Positions 20,111-29,741 of a stretch of DNA of 64,000 bases are shown in pieces. The stretch's first letter is position 1. The number at the start of each line of letters is the position of its first letter. The DNA comes from Paramacrobiotus metropolitanus (lineage: Eukaryota; Tardigrada; Eutardigrada; Parachela; Macrobiotidae): the NCBI RefSeq assembly GCF_019649055.1, contig NW_026570278.1, forward strand, positions 682,001-746,000, given 5' to 3'. The position numbers and the translations under genes were made by a program. Under the pieces are notes generated by a model that ran no database searches, was not told the origin of the DNA, and saw nothing but the letters and a program-made list of their open reading frames with translations.

Positions 20111-20605
20111 CGAAAACGACCTATGAAGTTGTAGCCAATAAATTGTCTATCGAGCAAGTCTCTGAAGCCTAGATTACGTCAGGTAGTTCGCGCGCAGCAC
20201 AACAAAAGCGTCGAGTGATAGTTTGTTCGGCCACCCAGTAATTTGTTGAATCGTGAAAATGAAAAAATTAAAGATGAAATACCTGAAAGGCGTTGACACA
20301 CTGACGTAACGCTTAGCCCGGCACTTCTAAACGGGCATGTGTAGCCCGAAGACCACATTTTGTTTCAGATCTTGCGAACTGTTTTCAGGAGCAGTCTAAT
20401 GAATTGCGCACAAGGTCATTCTAGATGCAGCGTTGCAGTTTACAAATACAGCAGGGCTTGGCTGAGCAGTATTCCTGGAAGCGGAATGCATTCGCCAAAT
20501 GACTTTCTGGGGTTTTTAAGAACTGTAGCTTAGTTATTTTATGTAATTAATCTGCTATCGAATATGTTTTGATTATGATTAATTAGTGAATGTAACAGTG
20601 AACAG
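20111..20605. other. Spacer between repeat arrays
   Basis: No gene. It holds one copy of a ~65-bp repeat at about 20289 (GGCGTTGACACACTGACGTA and onward) that recurs at about 21151 in the same orientation. Confidence 0.4.
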
Positions 20606-20890
20606 CAACTGCGAAAATGTGGATGACCTTTCCAGGAAGGTGGATGACCTTAACAGAAAGGTGGATGAGAAAGGTGGATGACCTTTGCAGAAAGGTGGAT
20701 GACCTTCATCGAAGATCCACCATCCACCCGTCCACCTTCCTGCCGGCTACAGACGGGTGGATGGTGGATCCTCAATGAAGGTCATCAACCTTTCTGAAAA
20801 GGTCATCCACCTTTCTCATCCACCATTCTGTTAAGGTCATCTACCTTTCTAGAAAGGTCATCCACCTTTCTCATCCACCTTTCTGCCGGC
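20606..20890. repeat. Head-to-head AAGGTGGATGACC arrays flanking GCCGGC
   Basis: Plus-strand units (AAGGTGGATGACCTT) run from about 20620 to 20720, then CCACCTTCCTGCCGGCTAC, then the opposite orientation (AAGGTCATCCACCTTTCT) from about 20780 to 20885 ending TTTCTGCCGGC. The part 20755-20980 reappears inverted at about 28480-28690, including the flank with GAAGCCATTTTTCTT, so it is a dispersed unit. Confidence 0.6.
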
Positions 20891-21357
20891 TCTATCCATC
20901 AATATTACTACGAAGCCATTTTTCTTATTGCATTTCTTTGAGAGCAGTAATTGTTTCCGCCATCGCCAGCTCGTTAAGACTTATGTCCATGTTTCTGTGT
21001 TGTGCCTGCAGGTCTGATAACAAGTAAGCGATTTAATGGTGACTGAGATGGAAATACGTCTGATCACTGATGCAGTACCAAGTACCAACTGTAAAACCAC
21101 GCGTACAGTGAGAGAATTATGGAAATAAAAAATATAACAAAGTAAGAGGCGTTGGCACACTGACGTAACACTTGACCCGGCACTTCCAAAGCTGGCATCT
21201 GTGACCCAAAAATCGAATTTCTAAAATTCAACCAATTACATGTTTCGAATTTAATTCCGCGCATTCGCAAATATACTAACCCTTGAAACACGGCAAGTAA
21301 AAGTGTAAGACTAAAGTAAGTTCTGAAAATACAATCCCTATATGATAATATGCAAAA
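20891..21357. other. Spacer
   Basis: No gene. It holds the second copy (about 21151) of the ~65-bp repeat first seen at 20289. Confidence 0.3.
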
Positions 21358-22080
21358 TAACTAGGGGACATTTTCCGGGTGTAAATTCAAAAAAAAATTT
21401 TATCTTTTGCAAAAAGATAGTATACTACCATAGAGTGTTTAAAAAAATTATTCCATCTGCCATGGTCATGGAGAGGGAGGGCAAAACAGAATTTAACAAT
21501 AAGTTCTACGCTATGCTATAGTCTATGGGAAATGCATCGCATCGTACGTCATTACGTTATCAAACAATTTGTACAAGGCCAGATTAACTTAAAAACTCGG
21601 TCAACACTTTTATCTGTTGAGCTCAAAATTTTTACTCAAAACTTTAATCTGTGGACGTCAAAAAGATGGTCCGCTATTATTCACACGCTATACGGCTTTG
21701 GATGTTACAACCTTACGGAGTGCGCTCAGCGCGGTGATCATTATTCACCGTTTCTGGAAATGGTACAGTTTACACTTACAGTACTTTTCAGAATCAGTAA
21801 AAAAGGATTTGCACTGCGCTTTACCTGATTTGTTGGACGAGTACTAGTGTTTGAACTGGACTCGGACGTGCAAGTTATGCAGTGACGTTACAACGTATGA
21901 TGCGCTGCAATGCCCATAGGCTACAGCATAGTGTAGAATTTATTGTGAAATTCTGTTTTGGCCACGCCCATTGGCCATGGCAGATGAGATAATTTTTTAA
22001 AACATACTACATTAGTATACTATCTTTTTACAAGAGATGAGATTTTTTTGAATTTACACCCGGAAAAAGTGCCCTGGTAA
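21358..22080. mobile_element. MITE with ~200-bp terminal inverted repeats
   Basis: The left end (AACTAGGGGACATTTTCCGG, then GTGTAAATTC) matches the inverted right end (TTTACACCCGG, then AAAAAGTGCCCTGGTAA). The similarity continues inward through AGATAGTATACTA and CATCTGCCATGG to about 21575 and 21865. The central ~290 nt have no recognised coding content. Ends of the form TWACYAGGG would suit a TA-target DNA transposon, but the family is not clear. Confidence 0.65.
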
Positions 22081-22440
22081 GTCACCGGTTGAACTGCCCA
22101 GCGCGAAGCGCCAATGTAAATTTATATAAGCGGGTCCGGCTCAGTCCGCTACACTAATTTCTCACACTTATGACTTTCGTCGTTTTTGACATCCCATATT
22201 CTGCTGGAAAATTATTCACCTTCTTTCGAAGCCCGTCCACTTTTTTTCAAAGGTCATCTACCTTTTTTCAAAGGTCATCCACCTTTCTGTAAAGGTTATC
22301 CACCTTTCTTCAACGTTTATCCACCTTTTCACGAAGATCATCCACTTTTCTGCGACGATTATCCACCTTACTTCAAAGGTAGATAATCGTCGCAGAAAAG
22401 TCCGCCCACGATTCTTCAGATGTAATTTACAATTATGTAG
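22081..22440. repeat. AAGGTCATCCACC-type array
   Basis: About eight degenerate units (CAAAGGTCATCCACCTTTCT type) from 22230 to 22380. They are preceded by GACATCCCATATTCTGC, which resembles the inverted end of foldback copy 2, so this is probably a solitary arm of that family. No gene was seen. Confidence 0.45.
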
Positions 22441-23500
22441 GGGGAACTCTTCAAGCCAGACCTGGGCATTTAAAATTTAACTCTACAACTTAACGTGAGT
22501 AGCCAGCACGTGGATAGTGTATGTTCAATGAAATCGCATGCCGAGTTTGCCGACCTTCGGCAGATTGGTGGATGAGCCGTCCACCTTTGGGCCGCATCAC
22601 ACCCACCTTTTTGCCGAAGATCGGCAGATTGATGGATGAGCCATCCAACTTTCTCCCGCAGCATATCCACCTTTTTCTAAAGATCGTCCACCTTTCTGCC
22701 GAACCAACCCGTCGGCGTCGATTGATGTGACAATGACGCCATTGAATTCATTCAGACCCATTGTAAGATCAATCCATGCGTACACTGCTCCGGCAGGATG
22801 GTGCATGGATGCAGTCGCTCAGATATTTCCATCACTCTTTCTGAACATGTCAACCTACTCGTTTTTTTCTCCGGAGAGATTTGTTTTGTTTTCTAAATTA
22901 ACTTTAAAAAACTAGAGCTAGACGAGGAGCACCGTGCTCCTCGTCAGTTAGCTACTTAGCTGGCTGTCTCTGCAGGGGCAGAAGGAAGACCAAATCCTTT
23001 CATCTCGTTCAGTTTTTAGTAGATCTACCCAGTCAACATTCCAAAAGGTAGAAAAAACTTCTAGAAGTTAACTGGTATGCTGTCTGTGGCTTCTCTGCGA
23101 GAACCACAATTGTGCTGGCTGTCCCATGTTTATGGCACACTTATAGTGATCTCTAATTTACCTTATTCGCAACCAACAGCAACTTACTCAGTGCAAAAAA
23201 CTTCCGAATGTTTTCTTATGTTTTTACGAACCTTGGAAAGTTGATAGTGTGGATTTACCCCCAACTGAACGAGACTTCTTTTTTCGTCTGCCGAGACAAG
23301 CAGCTGACTAGCTGATTGACGAGGTGCGCGGTGCTCCTCGTCTAGCTCTAGTTTTTTAAATCAAATTTAGCTAACAAAACAAATCTCTCCGGAGAAGAAA
23401 AACGAGTAGGTTGACATGTTCAGAAAGAGTGATGGAATTATCTGAGCGACTGTATCCATGCACCATCCTGCCGGAGCAGTGTACGCATGGATTGATCTTA

Positions 23501-23505
23501 CAATG
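23501..23505. repeat. Copia target-site duplication, left (CAATG)
   Basis: CAATG directly precedes the 5' LTR and recurs at 27955-27959 directly after the 3' LTR. The uninterrupted sequence in the opposite palindrome arm (about 22752-22763) has a single copy. Confidence 0.75.
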
Positions 23506-23724
23506 TGTTAGAATTTATGAGTGTAACCGTTACTAATGTCTGTTACTCATGTTGGCACCCAGCCCCTTTGTCATACACCGGCCTTAAAGGCGAAGTTGTT
23601 ACTCAGAAGTTTAGTCAATCTGACTGTTTTACTGAGTATATAAGAAGCTACAATTACAATGTTAACGACACAGACAATTACTCTTCATTAAAGCAAACTA
23701 CCAAAACCACGGTTAATTCTATCA
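23506..23724 (+). repeat. Copia 5' LTR
   Basis: About 218 bp starting TGTTAGAATTTATGAG, nearly identical over 214 bp to the 3' LTR at 27737-27954. It contains a TATA box (GAGTATATAAGAAG, about 23634-23647). The last few bases differ between LTRs (TATCA here, AACA in the 3' copy). Confidence 0.9.
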
Positions 23725-23735
23725 GATTATGAGAC
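23722..23735 (+). promoter_or_regulatory. Copia primer-binding site, complementary to a tRNA-Met anticodon arm
   Basis: TCAGATTATGAGAC lies at the LTR edge. Its complement GTCTCATAATCTGA is the anticodon stem-loop of elongator tRNA-Met(CAU) as I remember it from animals. Copia-type elements are known to prime from an internally cleaved half-tRNA, so this fits the family, although Drosophila copia uses initiator tRNA. Confidence 0.6.
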
Positions 23736-23791
23736 CTGCTTGTCTCTAAGCAGTGTTGAGTTTGTTTTATCATTGTTGTGTGGATACTACA

Positions 23792-26700
23792 ATGGCGCAG
23801 TTGAAGAGTATTAAGGTCACCGAGTTAAACGACTCCAATTACTCGCGATGGAGGGTACAGGTGGAGGATGTGTTGACTGGTGAGTCTTTGTGGTCTGTTG
23901 TGAATGGGACATTGACGATGCCCCTAGATTCGGCAAAGGATAAAGCTGTGCATGAGCACCACCTGAAGTAGATAGCTGCCGATGGAAAAGCCAGAAGCAT
24001 TTTGCGTGCCACCGTGGATGATACCACCTTCAGTCAGTGTCGGGACTGCAAGACGTCCGCTGAGATTCTGAATAGGATCCAGGAGCTGAAAGAGCCGAAG
24101 ACTGACAACGACTTGATGTCGGCGATGACCGAATTTTTCGAAGTCAAATGGAAGGAGGTAGACGACGCAAATACGTTCATGGCATCATTGTATGTTCTAG
24201 CGGCGAAGATAGACGCGTGCGGGAAGCCGGAAAAGGTTACCGACACCTGGTTGATCGGTAAGACGCTGGCCAGCTTGCCCAAACAGTACGCCTCATTTGT
24301 GTCGTCGTGGAACATGATGGCCGGTCCTAATCCTGAGATGTCCAAGTTCCGGGAGAAGCTGCTCCTAGCGGAAAAGATGATGAAGGGACAGGGAGAAGGA
24401 AGCGGGTCCAGTCCAGCTGGTGAGTCGCTGTACGCAAAAGGTAAGCGACTACCAACTGGAGCGAAGAAAAAGTTCACCGGAAGCTGCCACAACTGTGGCA
24501 AAGCGGGCCATAAGGAGGCCGATTGTTGGTCAAAGCCAAAAGGGGAAACAGTCACCAACAAGCGACAGGACAAGTCCGGTCACGGTTACAAGAAAGAATC
24601 GATGATGGTATCAGCCATGCATGCAACTGGAAGTGAGGATGTGATCATCGCCGATAGTGGGGCAAGTGACCATATCACGAATAAATACAACTGGTTTAAA
24701 ACTCTAGTTAAGCTAGATGTTCCCAAATTGTTCGTGGTTGGCAACAATCAGAGCATCAAGGCTACCCATATTGGCACGATTGACGTCGAAGTGTCCGTCG
24801 ATGGGAAACAGTGGCGGGAAGTGGATTGGAAGAATGTCTTCTATGCACCCGATGCATGTGACACTACGCTGCTGTCCACGGTGACCTTGGAGCGAGAAGG
24901 ATTCGCGTTTTCCCACGCTAAAGGCAAGATGACAATCAGCAAAGATGGCAAGCCGTTCCTGGGTGGAGTGCGAGGCGACGGTGCAACGTACCGACCTTTC
25001 ATACGCGTGGTGCCGCCAAGTGGAGGTGCGCTGAAGGCGCAGCCTGTGGGAATTTGGCACCAACGACTTGGACACGTCAGCGACGCACTGGTCGACTCCA
25101 TGGTCCGCAACAAGGTGGTGGACGGCCTGGAGGTGGTGACCTCGAAGCGCGGTGACTGCGAGGCGTGTCATCTGGGAAAGCAAGCGGCGAACACCCATGA
25201 CAACAGTGCCGGAAGAGAATGTCTACCAGGTGAGAGGTTTCATAGTGACGTGTGTCATATGGGCGCAGACTCCTGGGAAGGACATCGATATCTCTTGACG
25301 TTCAAAGATGAGAGCAGCGGATACAGAATGGTCCGAACACTACCAAGTAAGCACTCTGTGAGTAATGCATTCAAAGAGCTGATTATCACAGCAGAAAGGG
25401 AAACTGGTAGAAAAGTGTTGTCGATTCGCAAGGACAACGGGACTGAATATATCAACCAGGAGGTTGAAACGCTGTTTCAGAACAGAGAGATAAAGCACGA
25501 AAGAAGTCCGGCGTACGTGAAGCAAGCAAACGGCATGGTAGAACGGGAAAACCGCACGCTCTGTGACAGTGCGCGAACGCTGCTCTACGATGCGGACATC
25601 ACAAAATGTGAGAAGAATCTCCTGTGGAGTGAAGCCATCTCAACCGCCGCCTACCTACGGAACATTGTGCCAAATCGGGGAAAGCTGGAAATTACTCCGT
25701 ATGAGTTGTGGCATCGCCGGAAGCCAACAGTTGACCACCTGCGGGTGTTCGGATCAACTGCCTACGTGAAAGTTTCGGAGGAACAAAGACGGAAGCTGGA
25801 TCCCAAGTCGGTAAAAACACTGTTTGCAGGTTACGATTGGGATACCACAAAAGTGCTCCGGGTGTTCAACCGGGAAACGAAGAAGGTGGAGCGGGTTGGA
25901 GATGTGGTTGTCGCAGATGGTGGCGACGAGATTCCCGAAGTTGCTCTACGGTATCCTGCCTCAAAGGGGGATGAGAACGAGCGGGATGATGACGAAGAGT
26001 GGGAAGATGCGGAGGATTTGCCGGGAAGCGAGACTGCTGTAGAAAAGGCAGCAGTTGAGAAGCGACGGCCAGGGCGACCACCGGGATCGAAGAATCTGGT
26101 GAAGGATCCGCCTCTTCCGCATCCCATGGAAACCAGAGCCAAGGGAGCTGCGTTAAGCGCAATGGCCACGGCCGTAGATCCAGCTGACGTCGAGGATGCG
26201 CTGTCGAGAGCAGACGGGCACCTCTGGAAGCATGCAATGGATGCTGAAATTGAAGCGCTGTATAAAACGGGCACTTGGACTTTGGAACAGCTACCAGCAG
26301 ACCGGCGCACTGTGAAGTGTAAGTGGGTTTTTAAATCGAAACTACTTCCAGATGGCGAGCTGGATAAGCGGAAAGCGCGGCTTGTGGCATGCGGCTACTC
26401 ACAAGCGCAAGGCATTGACTATGGCGAAACCTTTGCCCCCGTCGTACGACACGAATCGGTGCGCTGTGTGTTAGCGGTGGCTGCTGCACGCAACCTGGAA
26501 ATGGTGCAGTTTGACGTGAAGACTGCATTTCTGAACGGTGACTTGGATAAAGTCATATATATGGACCAGCCGGCAACGTACGACGACGGCAGTGGACGTG
26601 CATGCCGGTTGAAGCGTGCAATATATGGCTTGAAGCAAAGTCCAAGATTGTGGAACGAGCGTGTAAACGCGGTACTCACTAAACACGGATTTACGGCATG

Positions 26701-27742
26701 TGAAGAAGATCCGTGCGTGTACGTGAGGAAAAGAACAAACAATGACTACATGGTAATGTGTCTTTATGTGGATGACGGTTTGGTGTGTGGTGTAACGCGC
26801 AAGGCGGTAAACGATTTTCTAAATGAACTAAAAAAAGAATTCGAGTTGACAGTGCATGAGCCAGATTAGTATGTGGGCATGGAGATCACTCAAAACAGGA
26901 AGATCGGCACCATCAGCATCAGTCAGCAAGGATACATAAATCGTGTACTGCAGCGGTTCGGAATGTTGGAGAGCAAGACGTATGCATCGCCACTGGATCC
27001 GAACGTGAAGCTGAAGAAAACGGAGGATGGAGAGGATGCCTATTACTGTCCTTACATGGAAGCTATAGGATGCCTCATCTACATCTCTTCCATATCACGC
27101 CCCGATATCACTTACGCAGTGAATCGCTTGGCGTCGTTTGGTAAGAAACCGGGATACAACCACTGGACAGCTGTTAAACGGGTAATGCGCTATTTGAAAG
27201 GCACATTAACTATGGTATTGACGTTTGGTACAGCAAGTATGGAGTTGGTTGGATACTGTGATTCGGATTGGGGAGGTGATCCGGATGAGCGGAAGTCAAC
27301 CTCCGGATACGTGTTCACTCTGGGAGGCGGACCTGTTGCGTGGAATTCACAAATTCAACACGTAACTGCATTCTCCGCAACTGAGGCCGAATACATGGCA
27401 CTGGCCGAGGCAGTTAAACAGAACGCGTGGAGTAGACCATTTCTGGATGCGCTCGGAGTGGACATGAAGAAGCCCACCCAGATGTATGTGGATAATCAAG
27501 GCGCGATTGCCTTGTCGAAGGATCCCGAATTCCATAAGCGGACGAAACATGTCGGAATTCGCTACCATCGAATCCGCCAGGAAACGAAAGCCGGATCGAT
27601 TGAGGTGAGCTATATTCCAACGGATCAAAATCCATCGGACATGCTGACGAAGGCGCTCGGAGGGATCAAGGTCAAGTTCATCACCGGACTGCTCGGGATG
27701 CATGGACTGAATGACCGCGGACTGGGTGAAGGGGGGTGTTAG
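23792..27742 (+). pseudogene. Ty1-copia gag-pol polyprotein, one frame with two in-frame TAG codons
   Basis: A single gag-pol frame begins at ATG 23792 and ends 27742, interrupted by TAG at 23969-23971 (in gag) and TAG at 26867-26869 (in RT/RNase H). Domains in order are: UBN2-type gag; CCHC knuckle (CHNCGKAGHKEADC, about 24485); aspartic protease (IADSGASDHIT, about 24645); GAG-pre-integrase (WHQRLGHVS, about 25054); integrase core with SDVCHMG, RKDNGTEY and ANGMVERENRT; reverse transcriptase with QFDVKTAFLNG and the CLYVDDGL active site (about 26759); and RNase H (GYCDSDWGGD, KHVGIRYHRIRQ). No frameshift occurs in almost 4 kb, so the copy is young. Both stops are amber, so it is a recently killed copy unless TAG is read through. 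Confidence 0.9.
27726..27736 (+). promoter_or_regulatory. Copia polypurine tract
   Basis: GTGAAGGGGGG directly before the 3' LTR, the expected plus-strand primer site. Confidence 0.7.
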
Positions 27743-27954
27743 AATTTATGAGTGTAACCGTTACTAATGTCTGTTACTCATGTTGGCACCCAGCCCCTTT
27801 GTCATACACCGGCCTTAAAGGCGAAGTTGTTACTCAGAAGTTTAGTCAATCTGACTGTTTTACTGAGTATATAAGAAGCTACAATTACAATGTTAACGAC
27901 ACAGACAATTACTCTTCATTAAAGCAAACTACCAAAACCACGGTTAATTCAACA
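27737..27954 (+). repeat. Copia 3' LTR
   Basis: 218 bp, nearly identical to the 5' LTR. It starts TGTTAGAATT, ends AATTCAACA, and is followed by CAATG. Confidence 0.9.
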
Positions 27955-28479
27955 CAATGGGTCTGAATGAATTCAATGGCGTCATTGTCACATCAATCGA
28001 CGCCGACGGGTTGGTTCGGCAGAAAGGTGGACGATCTTTAGAAAAAGGTGGATGGCTCATCCACCAATCTGCCGACCTTCGGCAGAAAGTGGATGCGATT
28101 TCATTGAACATCCACCATCCGCCTGTCCACCTTTCTGCCAGCTGACAACGCGATTTATTTGCAGGTTATCGAGTTTTAATGTAACTCTTAAGCGTAACTC
28201 GCTACCCAGAAAACTTAACTCTAACGTAACTCGCCCAAAACTTGATAAGTTGCCTATGGTAGCGTTAACTCGCGGTGCAACTCAAAACTCGGTTATACAA
28301 AAACATGTGCGCTATTAAAGGACAAAAACTGCCAAAAACGAATTAACATACCCGCCAATCTGTCGAATTGATGGCGGCTAACCATTAATCCAGCTTTGCG
28401 CCATTGTATCAATGTGTATGTGCGAGTAGCATGTGCCACAGTTTGTACCAGACTATCAGTTACCATTAAACGTGTTATT

Positions 28480-28690
28480 GGACCTATTCTTGCTCGCAAA
28501 GAAATACAATGAGAAAAATGGCTTCGTAGTAAGATCAATGGATACAGCCGGCAGAAAGGTGGATGAGAAAGGTGGATGACCTTAACAGAATGGTGGATGA
28601 GAAAGGTGGATGACCTTTTCAGAAAGGTGGATGACCTTCATTGAGGATCCACCATCCACCCGTCCACCTTTCTGCCGGCTACAAACGACT
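28480..28690. repeat. Short palindromic unit with AAGGTGGATGACC repeats (inverted copy of 20755-20980)
   Basis: Starts in AGAAAAATGGCTTCGTAGTA, then CAGCCGGCAGAAAGGTGGATG with four or five units, and ends CCACCTTTCTGCCGGCTAC. The whole block is the reverse complement of that around 20755-20980. Confidence 0.6.
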
Positions 28691-29397
28691 AATGCGGCTG
28701 CCGGCATCATTGAGGATCTTCTTAATGAAGCACAGTCTTTCGTTGCCATCGTGTTCGTGCTCACTGCGCAGGAAATTCTGTTCGATATCTCGAATGCAGA
28801 TGGAGCGTGTGGCGGGCGTGATAAGCTATGACGTCGCTGCAGGAGTTGTCTATGACGCATGACTGACTCAGCTGACTGCTAGTTTGCAACGGATTACAGT
28901 GGCACTACCGAGCTTAATTCTGCCAGTTCGTTACGGAATTAGTTACCGCAAATAACCGCCGTGATGTCATTGTAGGTTATTGTTCTGTTGCGGGCCTAGA
29001 CGTAAGTTGTTACAGTAATACATTTTGTCCGCCACGTTAGTAACGAAGACTTGTCGAACTGTCGATGAACGAAGAATTGAACCGTTGAACTGCTGTTACA
29101 CAAGTAACGAAGAACTGTCGATACATCTCTATTTGCACGCACGAGTGACCGCCAAATGGCGGCAATAATGACCCCGGCAAAAATATTTCCACTGGCACTT
29201 TTTGGTACAGTATCTCCTAGGACACTATCACTATAATAGCAACTTTTTGGTGTTAATTTGCGACATCAAGGAGTTTGTTAAAAGCTCGGTAACTTGATTC
29301 CTCTTTTTCCAGGCGAAAAGATAAATATTACAGAACCCGCGCAATGGCAAATAGCCTGATTGGCATTTGTACTGGTAATATCATACCGTGCAATGTT
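28691..29397. other. Intergenic region
   Basis: No supported gene or repeat was seen. Confidence 0.3.
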
Positions 29398-29741
29398 AGG
29401 TTCACCGTTACCAACTCGGCAACCTTGTCCAGGATAGCCTATGGCTTATGCGCTGGGTAGGCACCTGGGTGTTTCTCCCCTTCCCACTGGTGGAATTCCT
29501 ATTGTCCGAGCAGGCGCAATTGCCGACACTGCTGATCGTTTTCTGGGGATACTTTGCGTGGATAATTATCGACGGAAACAAGCTAACGAATCGTTTGTCT
29601 GAGGTACCCAAGAGATATTATCATGTGGGAAAGCATAGCCAGGGCAGCTGGACGGTTGGCAGCAAAACAGGCATAGATGCACCCTGTTCCAAATGCGGCT
29701 TCACCCTGTTTGTGTGCGAAGATATGGAGCGTGCTTCATGA
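29398..29741 (+). CDS. Terminal exon of an unrecognised 2-TM Cys-rich protein, paralogue 0
   Basis: After an AG acceptor (CAATGTTAG) an open stretch reads YQLGNLVQDSLWLMRWVGTW, two hydrophobic segments (VFLPFPLVEFLLSE; LPTLLIVFWGYFAWIII), then CSKCGFTLFVCEDM, and stops at 29739-29741. It aligns in order with the ORF at 35170-35604 (YQLG, DSL, FPLxEFLL, CxxC), so the two are paralogues. It may be the last exon of a lost or unseen copy of the membrane-protein gene family that follows, or a separate small gene. Confidence 0.4.

Larger units (their letters stand above)
22520..28150. mobile_element. Palindromic foldback element, copy 3, interrupted by the Copia insertion
   Basis: The left arm (22520-23120) and right arm (23120-23505 continuing at 27955-28150) are inverted copies. 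GTCGGCGTCGATTGATGTGA, GACCCATTGTAAGATCAATC and CACTGCTCCGGCAGGATGGT on the left appear complemented on the right, and the right copy of the GACCCATTGTAAGATC block is split exactly by the Copia element. Central sequences (GACGAGGAGCACCGTGCTCC; TCTCCGGAGA) match foldback copy 1. No coding capacity of its own was seen. Confidence 0.65.

Noticed and set aside
18160-22400. AAGGTGGATGACC arrays as a CRISPR array
   Set aside because: Units are degenerate, spacers are very short and not unique, and the context is animal DNA.
24034-26742. Large minus-strand frames within the Copia element
   Set aside because: They are antisense shadows of gag-pol.
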